Position numbers and translations under genes: made by a program. A model generated the notes under the pieces. That model had not been told where the DNA came from, did not search any database, and worked only from the letters and a program-made list of their open reading frames with translations. Below are positions 31,862 to 39,806 of a DNA stretch of 64,000 bases, one piece after another (the stretch's first letter is position 1; each line of letters begins with the position of its first letter). The DNA is taken from the NCBI RefSeq assembly GCF_043195125.1, contig NZ_JBAFWR010000009.1. One strand, given 5' to 3'. This DNA comes from NCEH01 sp043195125. Its GTDB lineage: Bacteria > Pseudomonadota > Alphaproteobacteria > Rhizobiales > Xanthobacteraceae.

Positions 31862-33964
31862 TCACACCTTCCCCACCCCCACCCGATTATCATGAAACGC
31901 CGCCCCGCCCACCGGGGCCACCGGGTCGGCGCCGGTGAGGGTGTTGATGCCGCGGCCGCCCGCGTGGGCGGCGTTGGGGTGGATCTGCTCGGCCACCACC
32001 ACGCCGCGCCGCACGCCGTCGAACAGGCGGGCGGTCAAGGTCACGCGGCCGCGCGGGTTGAAAACCTCCACCACATCCCCGGTTGAAATGCCGAGCGGGG
32101 CGGCGTCTTCGGGGTGGATGAGCAAGGTCGGCTCGCCCTCCTTCTTCGTGGAGGTCGCGGTCTGGTTGAAGGTGGAATTGAGGAAATTGCGCGCCGGCGC
32201 GGTCACGAGGCGGAACGGGTGCTCCGCCGTCGCCTCCTCGATCACCGCCCAATGGTCGGGAAATTCCGGCATGTCGGCGACACCGAATTTTTCCGGCGCG
32301 GCGAACGGCACCTTGTCCCAGCGCGGCTTCAGGCGAAAGCGCCCGTCGCGATGGCCGAAGCCGTTGAGATAATGGGCGGTGGCGAAATCCGGCTGCACAT
32401 CCTTGAAGCGCGCGGCCTCCAGCTCCTCCAGCGTGCCGCGCTCCGAGGCGCGCAGGGTCCAGTCCACCAGCTCGCGCGCGCTCATCTCGAAGCCTTGATG
32501 CTGCGCGCCGACGCGCGGGGCGAGCGCGCGCAGAAGATCGTGGTTGGAGCGGCATTCGCCGGGCGGCTCCACCAACTGCGGACCCATCTGGATGTGCTGG
32601 TGCCCGCCTGAGAGATAGAGATCGTCATGCTCGGTGAACATGGTGGCGGGGAAGACGATGTCCGCCTGCCGCGCGGTTTCGGTGAGGAAATGCTCGTGCA
32701 CCGCCACGAACAGGTCTTCGCGCGCGAACCCGCGCTTCACCGCCTCCTGGTCGGGCGCGACGCTCAGGGGATTGGTGCTCTGGATCAGCATCGCGTGCAC
32801 CTGCGGCCCGTCATACAGCGCCGCGCGGTCGCCGGTGAGGATGGCGCCGATGCGGGATTGGTCGAGTTCGCGCGTGGTGCCGTCGCGCACGTCCAGCCCC
32901 TCGATCAGCGTCTTCTTCAGCCGGTAGATGCCGGAATTGGAATGAAACGCGCCGCCCCCCTCGTGCTGCCAGGCGCCGGACACCACGGGAATGCAGGAGG
33001 CCGCATGCATGTTCACCGCGCCGTTGCGGCTGCGCGACATGCCGTAGCCGAGGCGGAAATAGCTTTTCGGCGTGGTGCCGACCAGCGCCCCGAAGGCCTC
33101 GATCTCCTCCACGCTCAGGCCGGTGATGGCGGCCGCCCAGGCGGGCGTGCGGGTTTCGAGATGGGCTTCCAGCGCGTCCGCATCATTGGCATAGCGGGCG
33201 AGATAGGCGCGGTCGGCCCGGTTGTCGCGGAACAGCACGTGCATCACCGCGCAGGCGAGCGCGCCGTCGGTGCCGGGGCGGATCAGCAAGGGAATGTCCG
33301 CCTGCTCCATGGTGGGGGTGCGATAGACATCCACCACCGCGATCTTCGCGCCGCGCTCCTTGCGGGCACGAATGGCGTGGGTCATCACATTCACCTGCGT
33401 CGCCACCGCATTGGTGCCCCAGATGACGATCAGGTCCGCCGCGCGGCTGATCTCGCGCGGGTCGGCGCCCGCGAGCCGCCCGGTGCCGGCCATATAGCCG
33501 CTCCAGGCGGGGTTCACGCAGATGGAGGAGAAGAAGCGCGAATAGCCCTTGGCGTGGGTCAGGCGGTTGATGCCGTCGCGCATCACCAGCCCCATGGTGC
33601 CGGCATAATAATAAGGCCACACGCTCTGCGCGCCGTGGGCGTGCTCGGCGGCGAGCAGGCCTTCGGCGGTGCGGTCCAGCGCCTCGTCCCAGGAGATGGG
33701 GGCAAACTGGGTGGAGCCCTTGGGCCCGGTGCGCCGGAGCGGCGTCATCAGCCTTTCGGGATGGTGCGCGCGCTCGGCATAGCGGGCGACCTTCGCGCAG
33801 ATGACGCCGGCGGTATAGGAATTGTCCGCCGCCCCACGCACCCGGCCGATTCTGTTGTCCGCCAGCACCTCCACCTCCAGCGCGCAGGTGGAGGGGCAAT
33901 CATGGGGGCAGACCGAGGCGCGCATCCCCGATGCGGGCAAGGGCGAGCGGACGTGATCGTTCAT
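31862..33964 (-). CDS. Molybdopterin-dependent oxidoreductase
   Basis: A 700-residue cytoplasmic enzyme (no Tat signal) of the DMSO-reductase superfamily. An N-terminal [4Fe-4S] site is formed by CPHDCPSTC (residues 19-27) and a later cysteine in VICAK. PISWDEALDRTAEGL, SGAWQHEGGGAF, and the C-terminal molybdopterin-guanine-dinucleotide domain (LLIHPEDAAPLGISTGDVVEVFNPRG) follow in normal order. In the region where formate dehydrogenases have Cys or Sec (here ICVNPAWSGYMAG) the ligand is not obvious. The substrate is unknown. It stands alone on the minus strand next to the low-GC insert and converges on it. Confidence 0.85.
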   Translation of the reverse strand: MNDHVRSPLPASGMRASVCPHDCPSTCALEVEVLADNRIGRVRGAADNSYTAGVICAKVARYAERAHHPERLMTPLRRTGPKGSTQFAPISWDEALDRTAEGLLAAEHAHGAQSVWPYYYAGTMGLVMRDGINRLTHAKGYSRFFSSICVNPAWSGYMAGTGRLAGADPREISRAADLIVIWGTNAVATQVNVMTHAIRARKERGAKIAVVDVYRTPTMEQADIPLLIRPGTDGALACAVMHVLFRDNRADRAYLARYANDADALEAHLETRTPAWAAAITGLSVEEIEAFGALVGTTPKSYFRLGYGMSRSRNGAVNMHAASCIPVVSGAWQHEGGGAFHSNSGIYRLKKTLIEGLDVRDGTTRELDQSRIGAILTGDRAALYDGPQVHAMLIQSTNPLSVAPDQEAVKRGFAREDLFVAVHEHFLTETARQADIVFPATMFTEHDDLYLSGGHQHIQMGPQLVEPPGECRSNHDLLRALAPRVGAQHQGFEMSARELVDWTLRASERGTLEELEAARFKDVQPDFATAHYLNGFGHRDGRFRLKPRWDKVPFAAPEKFGVADMPEFPDHWAVIEEATAEHPFRLVTAPARNFLNSTFNQTATSTKKEGEPTLLIHPEDAAPLGISTGDVVEVFNPRGRVTLTARLFDGVRRGVVVAEQIHPNAAHAGGRGINTLTGADPVAPVGGAAFHDNRVGVGKV

Positions 33965-34047
33965 GGGCGAAGCAACTCCTCCGCCTCCTTATAGCCGCCC
34001 CGGCCTAGCGTATCGAGCCGGCGCGTGATCCCGGCGCTTCAAACGAA

Positions 34048-34077
34048 ATCGCCCCCGACGTTGCGGCCGGGGGCGAT
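34048..34077 (-). terminator. Probable terminator of the first TerC gene
   Basis: Ten-base arms ATCGCCCCCG and CGGGGGCGAT with a ten-base loop lie about 30 bases after the stop of the TerC gene at 34110. On the minus strand the stem is followed by TTCGTTTG, a modest U-run. Confidence 0.6.
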
Positions 34078-34109
34078 GGGAACCGGACGTGGGGGCGCAG
34101 GCATGCGCG

Positions 34110-34850
34110 TCAGGCGGCGTGCACCTTCTCCTTGCCGCGGCCGCGCAGCAGCAGGCCGAGGAGAACCACCACCACGGCGCCGAGGGCGCTGGCCAGATAA
34201 TGCGGCAGGTTGGCTGGCTTCAGCCCGTTGGGCGCCTCGACATCGGGCTTCACCCATTCGGGATTGACGCTCTGCATATATTGCAGGGACATCACGTCGC
34301 CGACCACCATTTCCCCCGCGATCCAGCCCAGCAGGGCCGCGCCGGCCCACACCAGAAGCGGCAGGCGGTTGAGGATCGCCATGACCAGCTGCGAGCCGGC
34401 GATGATCAGCGGAATGGTGAGCAGCAGGCCGAAGATGAACAATTCGGGATGGCCGCGCGAGGCGGCGGCGATGGCCACCACATTGTCCAGGCTCATCACC
34501 GCGTCGGCGATGGCGATGGTGCGCACCGCCTTCCACAGGCTGTCGGAGGCGGCGACCTCGTGCGCCTCGCCCTCATTGTCGGTGACGAGCTTGACCGCGA
34601 TCCAGATCAGCAGCAGGCCGCCGGCGACCTTCAGTAGCGGGATGCCGAGCACATAGGAGACCGCGAGGGCGAAAATGATGCGCAGGCCGACCGCCGCGCC
34701 CGCGCCGAGCAGAATGCCCCAGCGACGCTGGCCGGGCGGCAGGGAGCGACAAGCGAGCGCGATCACCACCGCATTATCGCCCGACAGCAACAGGTCGATC
34801 CAGATGATCTGTAGAAGCGAGACCCAAAAGGTCGGATCGGAAAAATCCAT
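34110..34850 (-). CDS. TerC family integral membrane protein
   Basis: A 246-residue membrane protein with about seven helices and the two acidic motifs of the TerC/YjbE family: DLLLSGDNAVVIAL at residues 19-32 and IADAVMSLDNVVAIA near residue 115. Family members are linked to tellurite resistance and manganese or calcium export. A C-terminal ~45-residue part (SVNPEWVKPDVEAPNGLKPANL) probably lies outside the membrane before the last helix. It has its own terminator and lies 140 bases downstream of a close paralogue (34991-35695). Confidence 0.85.
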   Translation of the reverse strand: MDFSDPTFWVSLLQIIWIDLLLSGDNAVVIALACRSLPPGQRRWGILLGAGAAVGLRIIFALAVSYVLGIPLLKVAGGLLLIWIAVKLVTDNEGEAHEVAASDSLWKAVRTIAIADAVMSLDNVVAIAAASRGHPELFIFGLLLTIPLIIAGSQLVMAILNRLPLLVWAGAALLGWIAGEMVVGDVMSLQYMQSVNPEWVKPDVEAPNGLKPANLPHYLASALGAVVVVLLGLLLRGRGKEKVHAA

Positions 34851-34954
34851 GCGACAGTCCTTCTGCCTGAATCCGATGGGCTTCCGCGTGAACGGCGAAA
34901 GCGTCGAGAGACGCGCCGTAGTCTTATGACGTTACGGCAGGTATGAGGCGCAAA

Positions 34955-34976
34955 AAAGGGGGCGACTGCCCCCTTT
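34955..34976 (-). terminator. Intrinsic terminator of the second TerC gene
   Basis: A nine-base stem AAAGGGGGC/GCCCCCTTT with loop of four bases, 14 bases after the stop of the gene at 34991. On the minus strand it runs directly into TTTTTTGC, a strong rho-independent terminator. Confidence 0.85.
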
Positions 34977-34990
34977 GCGAACGGTCTCGC

Positions 34991-35695
34991 TCAGTTGTGC
35001 GATGCCGCCTGCTTGGCGTGGCGGATGCGCCCGATGATCCAGGCGATGGCCACCACGAGCACGGCGCCGGCCGCGGCGGCGGGCAGATGCCAGGCTTCGC
35101 TCGCGTCATGTCCGCCGATCCGGTCGGTGATGGCGACGTCGCTCAGCAGCATTTCGCCGGCGACCCATCCCAGCAGAGCGGCGCCCAGCCAGATCAGGAT
35201 CGGGAACCGGTCGAGCATGGCCATGACGATGGAGCTGCCGGCAACGATCAGCGGAATGGAAATGGCGAGGCCGAAGATCAGCAAGGTCCAATTGCCGTTG
35301 GCGACGGCGGCCACGGCCACCACATTGTCGAGACTCATGACGATATCGGCGATCGCCACGGTGCCGACGGCCTTCCACAGATTGTCGCTGGCCGCCACCG
35401 CCTCGTCGGACTCCTCATTGGGGAGGGCGAGGTCGACGGCGATGTACATCAGGGCGAGGGAGCCGACCACTTTCAGCCAGGGCAGCGCCAGCAAGGTGGC
35501 GACGAGGCCGGTGAACACGATCCGCAGGCCCACCGCCACGCCCGCGCCGAGCACGATGCCCCAGCGGCGCGTTTTCTCGGGCAGCGAGCGGCACGCCATG
35601 GCAATCACCACGGCATTGTCGCCGGACAGCAGGATATTGATCCAAATGATCTGCAGCAACGCGAGCCAAAGCACCGGAGAGTCTAGCGACATCAT
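34991..35695 (-). CDS. TerC family integral membrane protein (paralogue)
   Basis: A 234-residue membrane protein with NILLSGDNAVVIAMACRSL near the N-terminus and IADIVMSLDNVVAVA near residue 115, the paired SGDN/SLDN motifs of TerC. It is clearly paralogous to the gene at 34110: the helices and both motifs are alike, but the C-terminal loop differs (TDRIGGHDASEAW). The start is ambiguous between ATG 35707 and the ATG pair at 35695/35692; no strong ribosome site decides. Each copy has its own terminator, so they are separate units. No manganese riboswitch is visible upstream. Confidence 0.85.
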   Translation of the reverse strand: MMSLDSPVLWLALLQIIWINILLSGDNAVVIAMACRSLPEKTRRWGIVLGAGVAVGLRIVFTGLVATLLALPWLKVVGSLALMYIAVDLALPNEESDEAVAASDNLWKAVGTVAIADIVMSLDNVVAVAAVANGNWTLLIFGLAISIPLIVAGSSIVMAMLDRFPILIWLGAALLGWVAGEMLLSDVAITDRIGGHDASEAWHLPAAAAGAVLVVAIAWIIGRIRHAKQAASHN

Positions 35696-35809
35696 ACCCC
35701 CACCCATCCTGGAGTCAGCGTTCCCTGCGGGTATGCTGCGTCTGGTGCGCCGTATTATGCATTCCCTAACGGGAGGCTAATGGAGACGCGCAGGGTCCAC
35801 AACCAAAAC

Positions 35810-35853
35810 CGGACACCGCGCCGCGCAAAAAGCATTGTGCGCCGCGGTGTCCG
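35810..35853 (-). terminator. Terminator of ndk
   Basis: Eleven-base arms CGGACACCGCG and CGCGGTGTCCG, with further pairing inside (GCGC regions), start 14 bases after the ndk stop. On the minus strand the stem is followed by GTTTTGGTTG. Confidence 0.75.
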
Positions 35854-35866
35854 TAGAGGAAACGTC

Positions 35867-36289
35867 TCAGCCGACGATTTCGTTGCCCGAGAAGAACTGG
35901 GCGATTTCGATCGCCGCGTTCTCGGCGCTGTCGGAGCCGTGCACGGAGTTCGCCTCGATGGATTCGGCGAACAGCTTGCGCAGGGTGCCTTCCGCCGCAT
36001 TGGCGGGGTTGGTGGCGCCCATGACTTCGCGATACTTGGCAACCGCGTTGTCGGCCTGAAGCACCTGCACGACCACCGGGCCGGAGGTCATGAAAGCCAC
36101 CAGATCGCCGAAGAACGGACGCTCCCGATGGACGCCGTAGAAGGTTTCGGCCTGTTCGCGGGTGAGCTGAATGCGCTTCTGGGCGACGATGCGCAGACCC
36201 GCAGTCTCGATCACGGCGTTGACCGCACCGGTGATGTTGCGACGCGTCGCGTCGGGCTTGATGATCGAGAAAGTGCGCTCGATCGCCAT
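35867..36289 (-). CDS. ndk: Nucleoside diphosphate kinase
   Basis: A 140-residue enzyme that balances NTP pools by phosphate transfer. ERTFSIIKPDATRRNITG opens the protein, RPFFGDLVAFMTSGPVV follows, and the phosphate-carrying histidine is in SVHGSDS at about residue 117, all standard. ATG 36289 is internal to a frame open to 36400 and gives the usual length. It has its own terminator and appears monocistronic. Confidence 0.97.
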   Translation of the reverse strand: MAIERTFSIIKPDATRRNITGAVNAVIETAGLRIVAQKRIQLTREQAETFYGVHRERPFFGDLVAFMTSGPVVVQVLQADNAVAKYREVMGATNPANAAEGTLRKLFAESIEANSVHGSDSAENAAIEIAQFFSGNEIVG

Positions 36290-36469
36290 GGTGACCGTCC
36301 TGTCGTTATGAATGAAAAGGCTCCGCGACTGCCGCGGACGGGCGGGCTTTAGCAGCGATACCGCCCTGCGGCAAGGGAAGCCGGCAGGATCGCGACGCAA
36401 ACGGCCGGCGCGGTCCTCTCGAACCGGCCGGCCGGATGGGTGGCGCCGCGGCGTGCGGCCCGGCTGGGC

Positions 36470-36721
36470 TCAGCCCGCCGGGGAAGTGGCGTGGCTGTGG
36501 GTCTGATGGCTGGCGCTGCGGATGACATGCGGCGCCCGGGCCTGCTGATGCAGCGCCGCCGGCGCAGGCACGGAGGGATGCATCATCTCGTAGTCGCGCT
36601 CGTTGACCGCATATTGCTCGCGGTTTTCCTGGGACACGTATTCATCTGCCCAAGCCGCGCTGGCGAGACCCGTCACGCTCATGATCGCGCCGAGGCCGAA
36701 AGCAAGAATCTTGGTATTCAT
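36470..36721 (-). CDS. Small exported protein of unknown function
   Basis: An 83-residue protein with a good signal peptide: MNTKILAFGLGAIMSVTGLA, cleaved probably after AAWA. The mature part is about 58 residues, rich in His, Ser, Ala and Tyr (EYVSQENREQYAVNERDYEMMHP near its start, HSHATSPAG at its end). No family is recognised. It is preceded by an unusually AT-rich 176-base stretch likely to hold its promoter, and it stands alone between ndk and the TetR gene. Confidence 0.65.
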   Translation of the reverse strand: MNTKILAFGLGAIMSVTGLASAAWADEYVSQENREQYAVNERDYEMMHPSVPAPAALHQQARAPHVIRSASHQTHSHATSPAG

Positions 36722-36897
36722 GGTACAACTCCAAGCCGCCCCAGCGATGACCAGGAGATATTGCGCTGCAGCAGTCAAAGCAAATCCCGATTTCGTGAGT
36801 CAAATTCAAAGTAAAATATTTGCTTTGTTCCATTTACGAAACGTCATTTCTCGCGAATGTGTAGTGACCTAGCGGAGTCGTCTCGCCGCATTCCGCA

Positions 36898-37554
36898 TCA
36901 GTGGCGCAGGATATCCGCGATGGCGCGGTCCGTGACCGCATCGATGGAAAACCTGATCGGATTTCCAAGCACGCGCGGCCAGAACAGAGGTTCCTTGATG
37001 GCGCCGAGGAATTGCGCGGCGGCAAGGCTGGGATCGAGCCCGGCCGGCAGCTTTCCGGCGGAGCGCAGCATCTCCAGATAGGCGGTGAGATTGCGCAACG
37101 TCGGCTCCTTGCCGGTGCGCGAGAAAGCCTCAGAGAGTTCGGGAAAGCGCGGCGCTTCCGCGATGATCAGCCGGAGGATGGGGATGACGTCCGGCTGGTC
37201 CCAATGGACGCACATGCGCGCGACGAACTCGCGCAGCACCACGCGCGGGTCGTCCTCCGCCGTATCCGGCAGCACCGGGCCGCCGATGAAATGCGCCCAA
37301 ACCTCGGCGATGATCGCGCCGAAGAGCTCCGCCTTGCTGGGATAATGCTGATACAGCGTGCGCTTGGATACGGGCGCGGCGGCGGCGATGGCGTCCATGC
37401 TGGTGTTGCCGTAGCCGCGCTCGAGAAACAGCCGCCGCGCGGCCGCGCGGATGCGTCGGCCGGTGCCGCGTGGATCGCGTGCCGCCAGCTTGGCGTCGGG
37501 CGCCGGACTTGCGGTCGTGCCCTGGTGGGCGGGGGGCGGTTTGGCAGAGTTCAT
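36898..37554 (-). CDS. TetR family transcriptional regulator
   Basis: A 218-residue regulator. The N-terminal helix-turn-helix spans about residues 36-80: RIRAAARRLFLERGYGNTSMDAIAAAAPVSKRTLYQHYPSKAELF, the TetR signature read in parts. The rest is a helical ligand-binding domain with an AefR-like C-terminal pattern. ATG 37554 is the first ATG; the frame also has a TTG at 37563. No ribosome site is visible, and the operator palindrome ends ten bases upstream, so the transcript may be nearly leaderless. It diverges from an aldo/keto reductase that is probably its target along with itself. Confidence 0.87.
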   Translation of the reverse strand: MNSAKPPPAHQGTTASPAPDAKLAARDPRGTGRRIRAAARRLFLERGYGNTSMDAIAAAAPVSKRTLYQHYPSKAELFGAIIAEVWAHFIGGPVLPDTAEDDPRVVLREFVARMCVHWDQPDVIPILRLIIAEAPRFPELSEAFSRTGKEPTLRNLTAYLEMLRSAGKLPAGLDPSLAAAQFLGAIKEPLFWPRVLGNPIRFSIDAVTDRAIADILRH

Positions 37555-37563
37555 GATTGACAA

Positions 37564-37588
37564 TGTAAACTATACGGTGTAGTTTACA
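37564..37588. promoter_or_regulatory. TetR operator (perfect inverted repeat)
   Basis: TGTAAACTA (37564-37572) and TAGTTTACA (37580-37588) form a perfect inverted repeat with a seven-base centre, between the divergent TetR and aldo/keto reductase genes. The AT-rich arms stand out from the surrounding GC-rich DNA. Size and symmetry are those of TetR-dimer operators. Confidence 0.8.
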
Positions 37589-37726
37589 TATGGTGATTGA
37601 GAGCGCGCCCCGCCAGACCGGTGTCTGCGGCCCGCCTCCGACCGCCCCGGCGCTCCGCCGTGTCCCGGCCCGTAAGCGCCGCCTTCCTTTTGTCCATCGA
37701 CCAGTCTCTCTTCCGCGAGGTCTTTC

Positions 37727-38710
37727 ATGAACCGCCGCTTCCTAGGCCGTTCCGGCCTGTCCGTGTCCGCCATCGGCCTCGGCTGCATGGGCATGTCCGA
37801 ATTCTACGGCACCAGCAACGATGTTCAATCGCTGGAAACCCTCGACGCCGCATTCGAGCTCGGCGTGACGTTTTTCGATACCGCCGACATGTACGGCGCC
37901 GGCCACAATGAACGCCTTGTGGGTCAATTCCTGAAAGGGAAACGCGAAAAGGTGGTGCTGGCCACGAAATTCGGCGTCATGCGCGGCCCGAACGGCGAGC
38001 GCCTGGGCATCAGCGGCAAGCCGGATTATGTCCGCACCGCCTGCGATGCCAGCCTCGCCCGCCTCGGCACCGATGTGATCGACCTCTATTATCTCCACCG
38101 GGTCGACCCCGCGACCCCCATCGAGGATACGGTCGGCGCCATGAAGGGGCTGGTGGAGGCGGGCAAGGTGCGCTTCATCGGCCTTTCCGAATGTTCGGTG
38201 GCCACGCTGAAGCGGGCGAGCGCGGTGCATCCCATCACCGCCGTGCAGAGCGAATATTCCCTGTGGAGCCGGGAGCCAGAGGGTGGAATGCTCGAGGCGT
38301 GCCGCGACCTCGGCATCGCCTTCGTGGCCTACAGCCCTCTCGGCCGCGCCTTCCTGACCGGTACCGTCGGAGCCGGCACGCTGGAGGCGAGCGATTTCCG
38401 CACCCACAATCCCCGCTTCCAGGGCGAGGCTGCGGCGCAGAACGGCCGTCTGGTCGCGGCGCTGGCGCAGATCGCGGCCGGGCTCGGCATCACCTCCGCC
38501 CAGCTGGCGCTGGCCTGGATCCTCAACAAGCAGGACAATGTGGTGCCGATCCCGGGCACCCGCCGCATCAAGTATCTCAAGGAGAATATCGCCGCGACCG
38601 AGGTCAAGCTCACGCCGGCGCAGATCGCCGAGCTGGACGCCCTGTTCGCGCCCGATGCGGTCGCCGGCACGCGCTATCCGGAAGCGGCGATGGCCAGCCT
38701 CAATCTGTGA
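37727..38710 (+). CDS. Aldo/keto reductase
   Basis: A 327-residue NADPH-dependent TIM-barrel reductase. The catalytic tetrad can be placed: Asp and Tyr in FDTADMYGAG (residues 46-55), Lys in LATKFG (about 83) and His in YYLHRVD (about 125). The C-terminal cofactor-binding part reads IPGTRRIKYLKENIAAT. These enzymes reduce aldehydes and ketones, including reactive ones such as methylglyoxal. The gene diverges from a TetR regulator across a perfect operator, so it is probably induced by a small electrophile or its adducts; that is an inference. Confidence 0.9.
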   Translation: MNRRFLGRSGLSVSAIGLGCMGMSEFYGTSNDVQSLETLDAAFELGVTFFDTADMYGAGHNERLVGQFLKGKREKVVLATKFGVMRGPNGERLGISGKPDYVRTACDASLARLGTDVIDLYYLHRVDPATPIEDTVGAMKGLVEAGKVRFIGLSECSVATLKRASAVHPITAVQSEYSLWSREPEGGMLEACRDLGIAFVAYSPLGRAFLTGTVGAGTLEASDFRTHNPRFQGEAAAQNGRLVAALAQIAAGLGITSAQLALAWILNKQDNVVPIPGTRRIKYLKENIAATEVKLTPAQIAELDALFAPDAVAGTRYPEAAMASLNL

Positions 38711-38746
38711 TCGGCGCCTGCGGGCTGCGGCCCGCCCCGAGCTCAA

Positions 38747-38772
38747 GCCCTCTCCCGCATGCGGGGGAGGGC
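38747..38772. terminator. GC-rich intergenic hairpin between converging genes
   Basis: GCCCTCTCCCGC and GCGGGGGAGGGC pair with one mismatch around a short ATGC-type centre, in the 75-base gap between the aldo/keto reductase and MaoC stops. No U-run follows. It resembles dispersed CCCTCCCCGC-type repeats common in such genomes and may act as a bidirectional terminator. Confidence 0.5.
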
Positions 38773-38785
38773 GTTCGCCTTGCGC

Positions 38786-39259
38786 TCACGGGTGGCGCTG
38801 CACGAACACCCGGCTCTCGAAATCGAACACCAGCACCCCGTCCTGATTGGTGCCGGTGTTGTAGGCGATCAGCATGCCCCAGTCCGGCCGGCTCTTGGGC
38901 AGGAGCTTATCGCGGGCTTCGGTGGCATAAGTAATGACGTCGCCGGCATAGACCGGCTTCAGCCAACGCAGGTTCTTGAAGCCGGGCGAAGGCCCCGTCA
39001 CCGGTACCGCGACGCCCTTGGCCACCCGTTCGGCGGCAGTGCGCTGCTGGTAGGCGACGAAATATTTCATCCAGGTGGCCGCGGTGTGCCAGCCGGAGGC
39101 GCACAGGGCGCCGAAAATGCTGCGCCGGGCCGCCTCTTCGTCCACATGGAAGGGCTGCGGATCATATTTGCGGGCGAACGCCACGATCTCGTCGCGGGTG
39201 AAGGTGTGGGTGCCCAGAATCTCGCGGTCGCCCACCTGGATCTCGTCGAAGAAGTTCAT
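38786..39259 (-). CDS. MaoC family dehydratase
   Basis: A 157-residue hot-dog-fold protein. FTRDEIVAFARKYDPQPFHVDEEAA near residues 20-44 contains the hydratase-2 motif (Asp-x-x-x-x-His), followed by FGALCASGWHTAA. Such proteins hydrate or dehydrate enoyl-CoA or related thioesters. Its start overlaps the stop of a second MaoC protein upstream (ATGA), so the pair is co-translated and probably forms a hetero-oligomer, as seen for split two-domain hydratases. The physiological substrate is not apparent from the context. Confidence 0.87.
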   Translation of the reverse strand: MNFFDEIQVGDREILGTHTFTRDEIVAFARKYDPQPFHVDEEAARRSIFGALCASGWHTAATWMKYFVAYQQRTAAERVAKGVAVPVTGPSPGFKNLRWLKPVYAGDVITYATEARDKLLPKSRPDWGMLIAYNTGTNQDGVLVFDFESRVFVQRHP

Positions 39260-39720
39260 GCGAGGCGCGCTCCCGGATTGCGGCGGTTGAACAGCACCAC
39301 GCATTCCTGTTCCAGCGCCACGCTGCCCGCCGGCTTCAGCAGCTCCAGCTTCAAGGTCACCAGCCCGAGGTCGGGACGCGACTTGGAACTGCGGCTCTGC
39401 AGCACCGTGCGACGCAAGGTGACGACGTCGCCGGGGAAGATGGGCTCGCGCCATTTGGTTTCGGTCACGCCCGGCGAGCCCTGGCCGGCGGCGCGCAGCA
39501 GGAAGCCGTCGCACATCAGCCGCATCATGATGGCGCAGGTATGCCAGCCCGAGGCGGCGAGCCCCCCGAGCATGGAGGCCTTGCCCGCCGCCGCATCGAG
39601 ATGCATCGGCTGGGCGTCGAACTCGCTGGCGAAGGCGATGATTTCTTCTTCGGTGACTTCGTAGGAGCCGAAGGTCTTCACCTCCCCCTCGACGAAGTCC
39701 TCCCAAAAGATATCGGGCAT
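39256..39720 (-). CDS. MaoC family dehydratase
   Basis: A 154-residue hot-dog-fold protein, similar in layout to its downstream neighbour: VTEEEIIAFASEFDAQPMHLDAAAGK carries the Asp/His pair, and GGLAASGWHTCAIMMRLMCDGFL follows. RLDAAA-type spacing is as expected for R-specific enoyl-CoA hydratases. It is the first gene of a two-gene unit, overlapping the next by four bases. Both proteins keep the catalytic pair, so neither is an obviously inactive partner. Confidence 0.87.
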   Translation of the reverse strand: MPDIFWEDFVEGEVKTFGSYEVTEEEIIAFASEFDAQPMHLDAAAGKASMLGGLAASGWHTCAIMMRLMCDGFLLRAAGQGSPGVTETKWREPIFPGDVVTLRRTVLQSRSSKSRPDLGLVTLKLELLKPAGSVALEQECVVLFNRRNPGARLA

Positions 39721-39806
39721 CCCACCTCCTCCTGCTGGTTCCAGATGAGAGGGGAGGCGCGGGGCGCGGTCAAGCCGTGCGCGCCATCCTCGTCATGTGC
39801 CGCGCG

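Noticed and set aside
32627..33994. 455-residue plus-strand frame opposite the molybdopterin enzyme, and many similar long frames (e.g. 44286-46649, 58548-60161)
   Set aside because: In very GC-rich DNA, antisense frames of real genes stay open; these lack family motifs and ribosome sites and have His/Arg/Gly-rich shadow composition.
35696..35809. Possible yybP-ykoY manganese riboswitch before the TerC genes
   Set aside because: The conserved motif blocks of that riboswitch are absent from both TerC upstream regions; only ordinary terminator hairpins are seen.
38747..38772. The hairpin as part of a CRISPR array
   Set aside because: It is a single GC-rich inverted repeat without repeat-spacer periodicity; no CRISPR array was seen anywhere in the window.
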